This document shows, piece by piece, positions 54,836 to 64,000 of a stretch of 64,000 nucleotides of DNA; positions within the stretch are counted from its first letter, which is position 1, and each line of letters starts with the position of its first letter. The notes beneath the pieces are model-generated. The model searched no databases. It was not told where the DNA came from and saw only the letters and a list, made by a program, of their open reading frames with translations. Source of the stretch: Odontocerum albicorne. Taxonomy: Eukaryota > Arthropoda > Insecta > Trichoptera > Odontoceridae. The stretch covers positions 28,057,056-28,121,055 of the forward strand of contig OX463844.1 in NCBI GenBank assembly GCA_949825065.1, in the 5' to 3' direction. A program made the translations under genes and the position numbers.

Positions 54836-55559
54836 TATTCAATATCCAAACCATCTATAAAAAGTAATAATAACATAAATGTTTGATATGAATTTATTAG
54901 AAAAACGTATGCATTTATTTCTAATTTACCAGATTTCGTTGGTATGTTTATGTCTGAAAAAAATAACAAATTTTGTGTTGCAAAAATTATTTTATTCAGA
55001 TTAACTAAGGTTCCATAAAAATGGAATATACCAAGTTAAATAAGTATTATGTATTTCAACTCTTAACTACACCAGAAGATAAATCTTTGGAATCATTTCA
55101 TTCCTCTAACAGTCTACTCGTAAAAGGACCGGAAACGAGCTGATGGTGCAAACAATGTTCGCAGGAGCGCCGCACGTGCCGAGTGCTGAGAGAAACACAC
55201 GTGTGCTGGTGGGCTCCTTTATTGCAGTTGATTTCCATCTTGTAACGGAACTCTGGAGGGTAATTTTAGCTGCACCTTGCGCCAGATGCGCCGGAGAAAC
55301 AACCTCGCCCAGTACAGGCGCCATTAAACACCGGAAGGTGCAAACTAAACCGGATTCAGCCCTGATTATAAACAAATCGGCAAAATGCTTGTAACATATG
55401 TACTAGTATAGACTTTAATTGGAAAATCACAACGCCATACTCCGAGAAATTAAAACTATCTGGAAATATTTTCATTTATTTGAGATCATCATTGCGATAA
55501 TTTATCTTTTCTTTTCCTTGTATCTCGTACGCATTAAGTAAATAATATATTTTTCATCA
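54836..55559. other. Non-coding; GC-richer block at 55130-55360
   Basis: The block is open on both strands over 80-90 codons, but neither product has recognisable features. It may be a conserved regulatory block, a 5' exon or an unrecognised repeat. Confidence 0.35.
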
Positions 55560-56040
55560 TCATCTTTGCAATTCCCATTTATTTGGGATCTGCGTGACGA
55601 GTCTCCACCGTGTCCTGTCTAATGCCATCTCCGGAGTCAAGTTCATATCAAACGTGTCTTGATTAATGCTATCATTCCACCGCTTCTTTGAACGAACTCT
55701 CGCTCTACTTCCAGAGACTTTCATTACCAGTGCCTGGTTTCCCACATATTCAACTGATTTCCTTTGTACATGTCCATATCATCGAAGCATAACCTCTCTC
55801 AATTTCAGCTAGATCAGAGCAACTTTCAAGGCACGTCTCATATCCTTATATTGTATTCCTCACCTCTGAAATCCATCACAGCATGCACTTTTCGGTAACA
55901 TGACATCTCTATTCTTGGTTGTTGCCCAGCACTCAGCTCCATACAAGAAATAGTGCAATTTTTTTTATATTTCTCTTTCAGTTTCATGGACATTCTTTTA
56001 TCACATATTATTACAGTTACCTGTCGCCACTTGCGCCACT
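55560..56040 (-). mobile_element. LINE fragment
   Basis: The minus strand reads through TATGGAGCTGAGTGCTGGGC (YGAECWA), then RYKDMRRALKVALI-like, GLCFDDMDMYKGNQLNMWE-like and VRSKKRWNDSINQD blocks, and ends in AAATGGGAATTGCAAAGATG. This is the C-terminus of a LINE reverse-transcriptase protein. A 61-codon piece (55560-55745) is still open. Confidence 0.65.
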
Positions 56041-56854
56041 TGCGTGCTATATCTTGCTGGTTACATCATAATGTAATTTTTCTCTGATAAAACGACTTAA
56101 TTATAGATAAATCACCAAGCATTCAGATGTTCACTTCGATTTTGATGAAATTTAAAAAGGTTTCAACATGATTGAACTTCACAAGGAAGTTCTATAATTT
56201 CATTCAGCTCTATTCATTTCATAATATGACAAATCGTGTCTATAATTAAATCCTGACCTGAATTATTTCATTCTGTTCACTGTGCTGTTGTGGGTGTAAA
56301 CATATTTCCCTAATATTCACTGAATATTTCTCACGAAGGGGATTCAGCGTTTCCCGAGGGTACTAAGGGATATTTTGTGTTTGGACACAATCGAGCTCTT
56401 CGTGCAAGCTACAGTAGGTGTTACTAGCGAGATTTAGTTACTTATAATAATTTTAATATAAAAACAGGATTTCAAAATTAAAATTGTGAATATTGGGAAA
56501 TTGTTTCATCAGAATAGAGTATACGCGCACTCCCACTATATTATATTTTCTTATTATTTGAGTATAATCCTTTATTTATCCTATAAACCTTGTATGCATT
56601 TTCTCAAATCCAATCCCTTTTCAAATTATCGAGTTATCTCTTTGCCCTTGTTTTTCTATTGGATGTTCTCGTACACAGGGGTGGTGAAACAATGTGTGGG
56701 CGAGATGGGCAGCAGCACCGGGTGCATCCAGGATTGAGGCGCAGAATTTGCGCTTCGTTGATATTGAGAGTTATCCAATAATTATTAGAAAACCTGGATC
56801 AAACGTTACTTCTCAACATAATCATGGATGGAGTCTTATCTAAACATCGAAATT

Positions 56855-56950
56855 ATGTTGCGATTATTTTCAACTCTTCCAGTTTCAGTAGCTTCAGCTG
56901 AACGTAACGTTAGTATATTAAAATTAAGAACTACATTAGATCAACAGTGA
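56855..56950 (+). pseudogene. hAT transposase dimerisation-domain fragment
   Basis: 31 codons before a TGA read MLRLFSTLPVSVASAERNVS then ILKLRTTLDQQ. The LPVSVASAER motif is characteristic of the C-terminal dimerisation region of hAT transposases. No other part of the enzyme was found. Confidence 0.75.
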
Positions 56951-57087
56951 AATAAGAGCGGGTTTTGGTATTTTCTCAATTGAATACTTACTAAAATCAC
57001 TGAAATTATTGACTATAGTAAAATTATTGCATCATTTCAAATCTAAAAGCTCGCAACGATATGTACTTATACGGGCACAAATGAACT

Positions 57088-57510
57088 GTATGTAGGCACG
57101 TTGGTTGCCGCGTCACGCTCAGAGAATCGAGGTTGCGAATTCCGAAGCGAAGATCCAGAAGAAGAAGAATGTAGCGGGGTGGAGAGATTCCTCTCAGGCA
57201 GGTCGAAGTAGGTAGCGGGTCTCAAGTAAAACACAGTATAGTCGATAATACTGAGAATATATTTCGCAAACAGGGGGCCCTCTATATTAATGGTCAGTCG
57301 GCCATCACAAGCGCGCTCATTACCCGCGAAATACAACAACTTGCGGGGTTTTAAGCGGTGCTTATGCCGACAGGGCCCCGACCTACTCCGACGCATCGCC
57401 CCGCAAGTCACTTGTTTCCATTGCGGTCGCGAACGCGATCGGAGTCAAACAAACATAAATTCTACATACATTACATTTACAAGAACATATACAAAGGGTT
57501 TACATTAGTT
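57088..57510. other. GC-richer block of unknown origin inside hAT remnant
   Basis: From GTAGGCACGTTGGTTGCCGC to the AT-rich tail near 57510. It has short overlapping ORFs on both strands and no recognised protein. A solo LTR or another nested insertion is possible, but no paired end or target duplication was found. Confidence 0.3.
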
Positions 57511-57825
57511 CATATACAGATCTACACATCATTGTCTTTTTCAATGTACTATATACAAGGGTGACTGCACACGTCTCACTACACGTCCGATACATAAGAT
57601 AATAGCATTACTATAAAACATATTAAATCTATTTGTATTGTCTAAATGTACGTAACCGAGCACTGTTCAATTTAACATTTGAAAGTATTATACACACATT
57701 TGTCCATACTTACCTTAATGGCTTAATACATGTATTCAAATCGTTGTCAAAGATGTAATTTTTGTAATACGTAAGGGGCACATTTTTTTACTACCCGGGT
57801 GCTAAAACACCTAGTTACGCCCCTG

Positions 57826-58441
57826 TTTGTAAAACAAACCAACAAAGTATTTTTTTGTGAATTGTAAAAATAAGTTATTTGTCAATACGCATTACTACTG
57901 CTTCATAAATTAGCGCCTTGAATCTACTCGTACTTGAGATTTAAAAACAATGATCTTGACGTAGGAAACATGTGCCATTTAATGGAATACTCGTATACGT
58001 GAGTATGGGCTACAAATAGTGGCAGTGGGGGGGTACTAAGCATTAACTTTCATGTCAAGTTAAGCATAGTATAGAAAATATAGGAAAAATATTATTATAA
58101 ATGTGTTCGACTTTCGGACAGCGCAATATTTTTTATTCATATTTCTAAATCATCACCCATTCAAAAAAAAGGGGTGGAATAAAACATATCTTCCAGGTCG
58201 GTCCACAGCACGGCACTTAATTTCCTGTCATGTTAAGTCGAGATTGAAACTATATCTTCCGTAACATTGGTGTATGGTGATGGGTGAGCATCTGAATTCC
58301 TTGCGAGTGATAACAGTACAGCTCTTGATCAGCTGCCAGGCAACATCCTCAATACGTGGCCCAACTACCTCCAGCGGTACAACCTTATTTTGGTTTTAGA
58401 CGGTTGCTGCGAATGAAGACGAACCGTTTCATTTGTGACTA
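57826..58441. other. No feature seen
   Basis: 58180-58440 is less AT-rich and leads into the palindromic MITE; it matches nothing else in the window. Confidence 0.4.
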
Positions 58442-58656
58442 TAGTTCGGAAATTCTCGGATGAGTCCTGTGACAGCTCACAAATTTGCCCCAATACAACC
58501 TTATGTAATCTATTTACCTAAATAACTTGCTATTTATTAGAATTGAGGCTTATATTAAAGTTGATAAAATAATTAAAATTACTGAACATCGTTACAAGGT
58601 TGTATTGGGGCAAATTTGTGAGCTGTCACAGGACTCATCCTAGAATTTCCGAACTA
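58442..58656. mobile_element. 215-bp palindromic MITE
   Basis: Arms of about 63 bp (58442-58503 and 58592-58656) are near-identical inverted repeats containing GAGTCCTGTGACAGCTCAC and TTTGCCCCAATACAACCTT. The loop is AT-rich. TA flanks both ends (58440-58441, 58657-58658). No coding capacity. Confidence 0.85.
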
Positions 58657-60013
58657 TAGCTCGTATCACCAGAAACTCATAATTTAAAAATAAATTTTAT
58701 CAAACCTGAGATCCATTCTCTTTTGGGATTTGGTAATATAACAAAATTCAGATTCGTATTGCAATATAGGTAAGATTCCAGCACCAAATAGCTAACGCTT
58801 CGTCTTCAAAGTAAGCGTTGAAGAATCCCACATGGCCTTCATATTGTAAAATCATCACTATCAGCACCCACCCTAATGAGTAGTTCATTTCCGAGATCCC
58901 TATCCCAGCAACCATACCACCCAAATAATTAAAATGATGAACTCCCTTAATAGGGATGCCATTGATACAACGTTTGTTGTATAATATATCTCAGTGTGAT
59001 GCAATAAACCGAAACGAAATATAAAAGTCGAAGGGATTTTTTTTAATACAAAATACAAAAATAATACAAGAATGAATACAAAGTACAAAAATACAGAATA
59101 CAAAAATAAAGTATGTAACCCAAGAGAATTGAAAGAATAATTTATTAATTTCGTTAATTTATTTTATGTTTATTTCCTTACGGTTTATTTCGAGAAGAAA
59201 TTCACTCCAAACTACTCTTCAAGTGTCATAAAAAAGATTAAACTAAAGCTAATTTATCGTTTGCGAATAGTACTTTGTAAGTGATCAAAGGAAAGACGAT
59301 ATACGATCGATCTTTTTATTGTATAATGGTTTATTATTACAAATTTTATTCGGGTTTTATAACTAATAATTTGCCGAACTGTGCCACAGTTTATCGGTCT
59401 GTTCAACATGGCCATAGTAATACTGCGATTCATTAAACAGAACGTCCTCGAATGTTGATTCCGGAATACGCCACTGCGTGACGAGGGTTCATTTAACTTC
59501 CAGCAGATAAGAAGCATGGCGCTAGGAGACATAAATAAAAGTATTATTGCGTAATAGATGAAATAAAAAGTGGTTGAACTTCTGCCCAGTGATTGGGCGA
59601 CTATCGGCCGAAGTCCCGTCACATAGCACACCAGGGAAGCGCGGCGGCGAGTACTCGTAATAAAGATAAACGAGTAAATACAAATTATAGATTATTGGAT
59701 ATTCAAAGCACGTCACAGCTTTTAGCGATGGCCGATGCTTTTGTTAGTAAAGATACGAATCTCTTAATTATTTCATCAATTTCGAGCTTCTTGCGGATAC
59801 AGTGTTGAGAAGAATTGTTAAAAAGTATAGTCTTGCTCGTTGTACACGGTGTATAAAAACTTTGATGAACATAAAAATAAACGAGATAGATGATCAGACC
59901 TACTTCTAAATCCGTCATTTAGTTTCCTAATTTAATTTCAAGTTTCATTAAATAGATTCCTTTTAATCTAAATTACATGATAGAAAAAAAATGTGAGCTG
60001 TAAACTGACGTGT
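58657..60013. other. Non-coding; unexplained segment at 59360-59690
   Basis: 59360-59690 is GC-richer, with a 125-codon minus ORF lacking domains; the rest is AT-rich. Confidence 0.4.
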
Positions 60014-60310
60014 TAAGTTGGGTGAAAAAGAGTACTTTGAGGTGGTTTGGACATGTTGAATGGATGCGTGAAGAAAGACTGGCTGAACAAATTTATAATG
60101 TAAATATAAGTTGGAGTCATAGTAGAGGACGACTGACAAAATATGGTCGAACCTTTTGAATGAAGTTTTGAAAGAATGAAGGATAATGTATGAAAGCAAC
60201 AGTAAGAGAAATAGAATGAGCTGTGTGAGAAGATATATAGAGGAAGCGACGGAAGTATGCCGTGATAAGATATATCGGCGCTTTGTCTTCTCTGCCTACT
60301 TCATAATGAA
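60014..60310 (+). mobile_element. RTE-like LINE 3' fragment
   Basis: AAAAAGAGTACTTTGAGGTG reads KSTLRWFGHVEWMREERLAE, followed by the Arg-rich and CVRRYIEEATEVCRDK blocks of this LINE's C-terminus. 5'-truncated. Confidence 0.7.
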
Positions 60311-60968
60311 GTCGGGAAATGCCGAGATGATATGTACATATGTATGGTATTTACATAAGATTAAAGTAAACTAAAATCTGTTTATAATTTCCTGAAATAG
60401 GATTTTTTTATTGAACAACGTTAATTTTAACGATTATTTCGTAAACATTAAAGATCCTTTGTGTTTTGAAGAATTATTTTAAAATGTTGTTTTGAAAATT
60501 GGCGTAAAACAAATGATCCATAAATCCGATACGGAGGCGGTTTTTTATTTCATCACAATGTTTTGTGATTGCTCTAATTCTAATTATTTTCAGCAGGTTA
60601 TCGAAATTATAGAAAGATAAAAAAACCACGTAGATTAGGGATTTTCTATATAGTATTACATATAACAGTGTTTTAAAATCATTGCTTAAATATTGTGGAT
60701 TGTAATAAAACGCCCCTTTGTGTGGTCTTCGCAATACACTACACTATGTCCGATAAACGCGTGGCAAGCATTGAGCTATTCGGAGCAAATTCCTGAATCT
60801 CCGAGGATTGAGCGGCAACCATCCACCTATTCTACAGTATTTGTACTAGTTCTGTATAGACATAAGAAGGCAGCTAATAAAGAAATTATTTACAAATGTC
60901 GCAATTACCGAGGTTTTTAATCCTTTCAGAAACACTTACTGGCACTGCTCAGCAGTCACACTCTAGCT

Positions 60969-61173
60969 CAGTGTTTCCCAACGTTTTTTGTGCTATGCCC
61001 CACCTAAGCCTTTCTAAAATTCTTATGCCCCCCCCCCCCCCCCCCCACGTAACGGTGACGCGACAAAGCGATCAAAATACGACTAAACTCTGAAGGAGTC
61101 AATTTTCGAATTGCCCCCCTTAAAAATCAAATTGCCCCCCTGTGGGGTGTGGGCCCCACGTTGGGAAACACCA
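60969..61173. mobile_element. hAT-type MITE with poly-C tract
   Basis: 205 bp between CAGTGTTTCCCAACG and the near-inverse CGTTGGGAAACACCA, with a perfect 8-bp duplication CTCTAGCT on both sides (60961-60968, 61174-61181). It includes a run of about 20 C near 61028 and two TTGCCCCCC blocks. Confidence 0.92.
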
Positions 61174-61598
61174 CTCTAGCTCTTCAGCCTCCAAACCATA
61201 TCCATTCCCTGGTGAGCATGTACATATTATTTAAAGACTCGTCATCAGTGACTTCTAAGATTATATCGACAAAGTTATTAAATAAAATGGTAAAAGTAGT
61301 GCTCTTCGTCAAAGAGTAGTTGTAAAGTAGCGCCTTTCCTACGTTTTATTTCATTGAATAGCATGCCACTGTAGATCTCACAATAGCTTTAACAATACTG
61401 GAATTATTGCTCGAATGATCTGAAAAGGTAGTGTTTTCTTGAACGCAATGGGTTATGCAAATGTAGACATTGTGGTTTTGAAAATATGGATCTAACTTTA
61501 TTGTGAGGATCAGGTTATTGATCTTACCCATGGTTCTTCACATTCAGTGTTTATAAAATGTATAAAGTTTAACCAAAAATAATCATTGGTTATTCTAG

Positions 61599-61716
61599 AG
61601 ATGGAGAGCATCATCGTAGTGTCCTGCAGGGAGTCTCCAGATGCTGAACTCTGGTCCGACTACCTGTTGTCCTGCTTTACCAAGATTACGGCACAGCGGG
61701 CTCGACACCATTACAA
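61599..61716 (+). CDS. stumps: stumps exon with start ATG
   Basis: The acceptor TATTCTAG ends at 61598 and the donor AA|GTAAGT is at 61717. The exon opens AG-ATG-G; read from the ATG it codes 38 complete codons plus two bases of a lysine codon (phase 2). The two bases before the ATG could be 5' UTR or, in an extended isoform, could complete a codon begun upstream. Confidence 0.85.
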
Positions 61717-64000
61717 GTAAGTCTATGTCTTTTTTTTTACCTTATTCAACTAATTTCAATCCATATAGTATATCTTCGAAGACATTTATTTGGTTTATGG
61801 TAATATTCAACTTTTGATTTATAGGACAAACACTTAAGTAAATTATTTTGAGATTTTAATAACGGAAAACATGTAAGGCTTGTCTCTCTTTGAAAATACA
61901 GTAAAGTAAATAATTTTTTCTGCAAGTGGAATCTGAATCCACAACTTTCTTTTGAAGCTGTTCTAATTTGAATTAAGTTTTTAATAATCAAATATGATTG
62001 ATTTATATAAATAATATCAGAATTGAAATAAGAAGAGTTTATAGAATAACTGCCATATTTATACGGTTTGAAAAATGGTTAGTGTTTCGAAGGCGTTACC
62101 AATTTTCGTTACCAACATTTCGAAGGCATTACCAGGTGTTACAGCCTTCATTTTCAAGATATATAGTTAGTACACATTGTGCACATATACCTCAGCACTC
62201 GTGACCATAAAGTAAACATGTTCACGTGCATTTAAATTTTCTTTCTTGTCCATCTTTTGTACACTTCAAAACCGGAAATCTCTATATTGTTTATTATTCA
62301 TTGAAGATGAAGGATGCAATTTTAAAGTCACATAAGCCCAGCATTAACTTAGAAAATTATTCTGAAGTAATAGACAATATAGCCATGAAAACCTTCAAAC
62401 AAACTTAATAAGATTACGTTTTTTAGGACTTTCGCAATGAGCATAGAAGATCTAACTGCAGATTTAGATGACAATCCCAAGCTGAAGCAAGTGTCCAATG
62501 GGAAGTTGCAGCTGATTATACTCTGCCCACTCATGCTGGCGCATGTAGAGAAACTCTCTGAGAAAGGGCAGCGCAAACTGCACATCTTCAATTCAGACAA
62601 AGTGCTCACCATGTTGCTCGGTGTCACTGATGACTCAATTTCTGAAGTCCATAGAAAAGGTAACAATAATTCACACAATAGTAGGACTTCAGTGGCCTAG
62701 GTAGAATGCTTGACTTTCACCCCGAGGTTACAAACTTGGTTTCTGATGGTGACTAAATAAAAGTGTTTCTATGTGATATTTTCACGTCCTACACATTACT
62801 TCACATCAATATTTGAAGTGATCCCCACACACTGTTAATCACAAACTATATGTGATTATTTACTGTTAGGCTGGATGCTGGTGTGCTGGCTTTAGGACAG
62901 GGCTTGCTTATAGTGTGTCAGCCTGCAAGTCATTCTTAGGTGTCCTGCTTGCAACTTTTTGAAATATCGGTTAGTAATCATTGTGAAGTTCATGCAAGCA
63001 AGCTCATGGTATGACTGCAGATAAGTAGGTTTTTGGTCTTTTTATAAATGGAATATTTTCCAACTTTTTTTGTATGGTAGGTATATATAAAATATTTATC
63101 TCTTGATTCCTATAATCTCAAAAAAAAAATAATTAAATCTATATGTTTACAGTTAATGTAACTAAAGTACATATAAAATTTTTTAACCTCAAAAAAAATT
63201 ATCTTTATATGATAATATTTTTATACGTTAATTGAAATTGAAGTGAAATTACTCCTTACACAATATAATTATGTAACCCAGGTATTCTTAAAAAATTTCA
63301 AACAATGACAAATATGACTGAAAATTATTTTGATAAAAAATATGAAAGGTCTCAAAAAGATGTTGATACATTTTGGAAAATAATGTGAAAAGGAAAATTT
63401 GCCAATACAAAAACATATTTTACAATATAAAAATTTTCTTTGTAGCAAAAAAAATAATTATATACTCTTCACTATGATATGATTTCATATGGTTGAAATA
63501 TTAATTCTTTTTCAGCATTCCCTGCATACGAACAGTGGCAAAGAATGATTGTAATAGAGCAGGACAATACTTTTGTGGATAACTTCTTAGGAAAGGCTGT
63601 CGACATCATGAGCAATAAGTTCCTCAAGGCTCCCACAGACAAGGCGTCTTTCTCTATTATACCAAAAAAAATTAAGCTGGTAAGTAACACAACAAACATA
63701 CATTTTTTATTCTTAAAAATAATATATTTTCATTCCTATTTGCATATTTACAAATATGTTGACATTTAAATATCAATCTTTAGAAGTGATATTTTTTTTC
63801 ACTTTTTGTTTAATTGTGAACTTCAAGTTATACTGTGCTATTAACTTCTCAATTTTGTGCTACAATTAGCTATATGTAAGATTTTAATAAAAATAATCAT
63901 AATTTTTCTATAATTGGCTTTTGCACTACACACTAATGTCTAGTCATTTACCTCACTGTTAGAATATTGGAATAATATTTCCTTTTGGCTATACACAGGG
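61601..64000 (+). CDS. stumps: Stumps/Dof/BCAP-like adaptor, N-terminal TIR-like domain (partial gene)
   Basis: Three coding exons (61601-61716, 62427-62659, 63516-63679) join in phase to 171 residues; the gene runs off the window, with a further acceptor at 63997-63998. The start ATG at 61601 lies two bases after the acceptor. The product begins MESIIVVSCRESPDAELW and later has KLQLIILCPLML and AFPAYEQWQRMIVIEQ. This order matches the TIR-like start of vertebrate BCAP (PIK3AP1): a hydrophobic strand, then SPDAExW, a second hydrophobic strand, then an aromatic FPxxxxW segment. Known of the family: fly Stumps/Dof is a cytoplasmic adaptor required for FGF-receptor signalling to Ras/MAPK in mesoderm and trachea; BCAP links receptors to PI3K. 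The DBB, ankyrin and coiled-coil parts expected downstream lie outside the window. Family assignment is strong; orthology to stumps rather than another BCAP-like gene is inferred. Confidence 0.82.
61717..62426 (+). other. stumps intron (710 bp)
   Basis: GTAAGT donor, TTTTTTAG acceptor, phase 2. AT-rich; no repeat named. Confidence 0.8.
62427..62659 (+). CDS. stumps: stumps exon, middle of TIR-like domain
   Basis: The acceptor TTTTTTAG ends at 62426; its first base completes the lysine codon from the previous exon. It encodes TFAMSIEDLTADLDD, then a hydrophobic strand LQLIILCPLMLAH, and ends SEVHRK plus one base (phase 1). The donor is AAAAG|GTAAC. SIEDLTADL corresponds to the SAEDLSLFL-type segment of BCAP. 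Confidence 0.85.
62660..63515 (+). other. stumps intron (856 bp)
   Basis: GTAACA donor, TTTTTCAG acceptor, phase 1. Holds the SINE head fragment at 62688. Confidence 0.8.
62688..62775 (+). mobile_element. SINE head fragment in stumps intron
   Basis: AGTGGCCTAGGTAGAATGCT, then CCCGAGGTTACAAACTTGGT and TCTGATGGTGACT resemble the family A head with a degenerate B box. It lies just after the exon ending at 62659. Confidence 0.45.
63516..63679 (+). CDS. stumps: stumps exon, end of TIR-like domain
   Basis: The acceptor TTCTTTTTCAG ends at 63515; CA completes an alanine codon, followed by FPAYEQWQRM. The donor CTG|GTAAGT gives a phase-0 end at KKIKL. A pyrimidine-containing acceptor ending CACAG at 63998 would start the next exon with GG. 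Confidence 0.83.
63680..63998 (+). other. stumps intron (319 bp)
   Basis: GTAAGT donor, phase 0. The acceptor TACACAG at the window edge is the best candidate, but only two exon bases follow. Confidence 0.6.

Larger units (their letters stand above)
56676..57825 (+). mobile_element. Degraded hAT transposon remnant
   Basis: The left end CAGGGGTGGTG and right end CTAGTTACGCCCCTG resemble hAT termini. The 8-mers outside (CTCGTACA and TTTGTAAA) match at 5 of 8 positions, so any target duplication is degraded. The left part has a transposase C-terminal fragment; the centre (57088-57510) is GC-richer DNA, probably a later insertion. Confidence 0.5.

Noticed and set aside
55106..55394. Overlapping ORFs on both strands (89 and 83 codons)
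   Set aside because: Open on both strands with no family features; GC-rich composition alone lowers stop frequency.
57067..57411. 114-codon minus-strand ORF
   Set aside because: It lies in a GC-richer block inside a hAT remnant and shows no domain.

Overview
This is AT-rich (roughly two-thirds A+T by eye) eukaryotic genomic DNA from an insect. Lepidoptera is the most likely order, judging by the RTE-like LINE tails, tRNA-derived SINEs and the mix of mariner, hAT and MITE remnants, but that is inference. Host coding sequence is sparse and intron-split. The rest is intron or intergenic DNA full of transposon debris.

Host genes (both on the + strand). At the right end, three exons with consensus splice sites and matching phases (61599-61716, 62427-62659, 63516-63679, and an acceptor two bases before the window end) encode the 171-residue TIR-like N-terminus of a Stumps/Dof/BCAP-type adaptor, which links FGF or PI3K receptors to downstream signalling. 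At the left, one 867-bp exon (7866-8732, phase 1 at both ends) encodes a Ser/Pro/Arg-rich disordered segment I cannot name. Its donor phase fits the stumps acceptor at 61599 exactly: the split codon reads GAG and the stumps ATG follows in frame. The simplest speculative model is one gene with a roughly 53-kb intron and an N-terminally extended isoform. Otherwise the left exon belongs to a separate gene whose next exon I cannot see.

Mobile elements. There is one apparently intact mariner (3157-4429; 339-residue transposase, 31-bp perfect TIRs, TA target site), one decayed mariner (19242-20363), two older mariner-like fossils (264-760 and 12757-13262) and a long-TIR Tc1/mariner-type deletion derivative (30929-31424). 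Non-autonomous elements include two opposite-orientation copies of a TA-flanked palindromic MITE, a 215-bp palindromic MITE, three copies of a long-inverted-repeat family, and two hAT-type elements with perfect 8-bp target duplications. There is also a probable degraded hAT element (56676-57825), many RTE-like LINE fragments, one different LINE tail, and three families of tRNA-derived SINEs.

Other structure. A 194-bp (TA)n microsatellite, a 306-bp unit repeated three times between 18-bp inverted repeats, and several small tandem duplications are present. The 8-mer TACGAGTA/TACTCGTA occurs at least 32 times where I estimate two or three. Several GC-richer islands inside the putative long intron end in good splice donors and may be alternative 5' exons or promoters.

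No tRNA, rRNA, CRISPR or other RNA gene was found. The tRNA-like heads all belong to SINEs.
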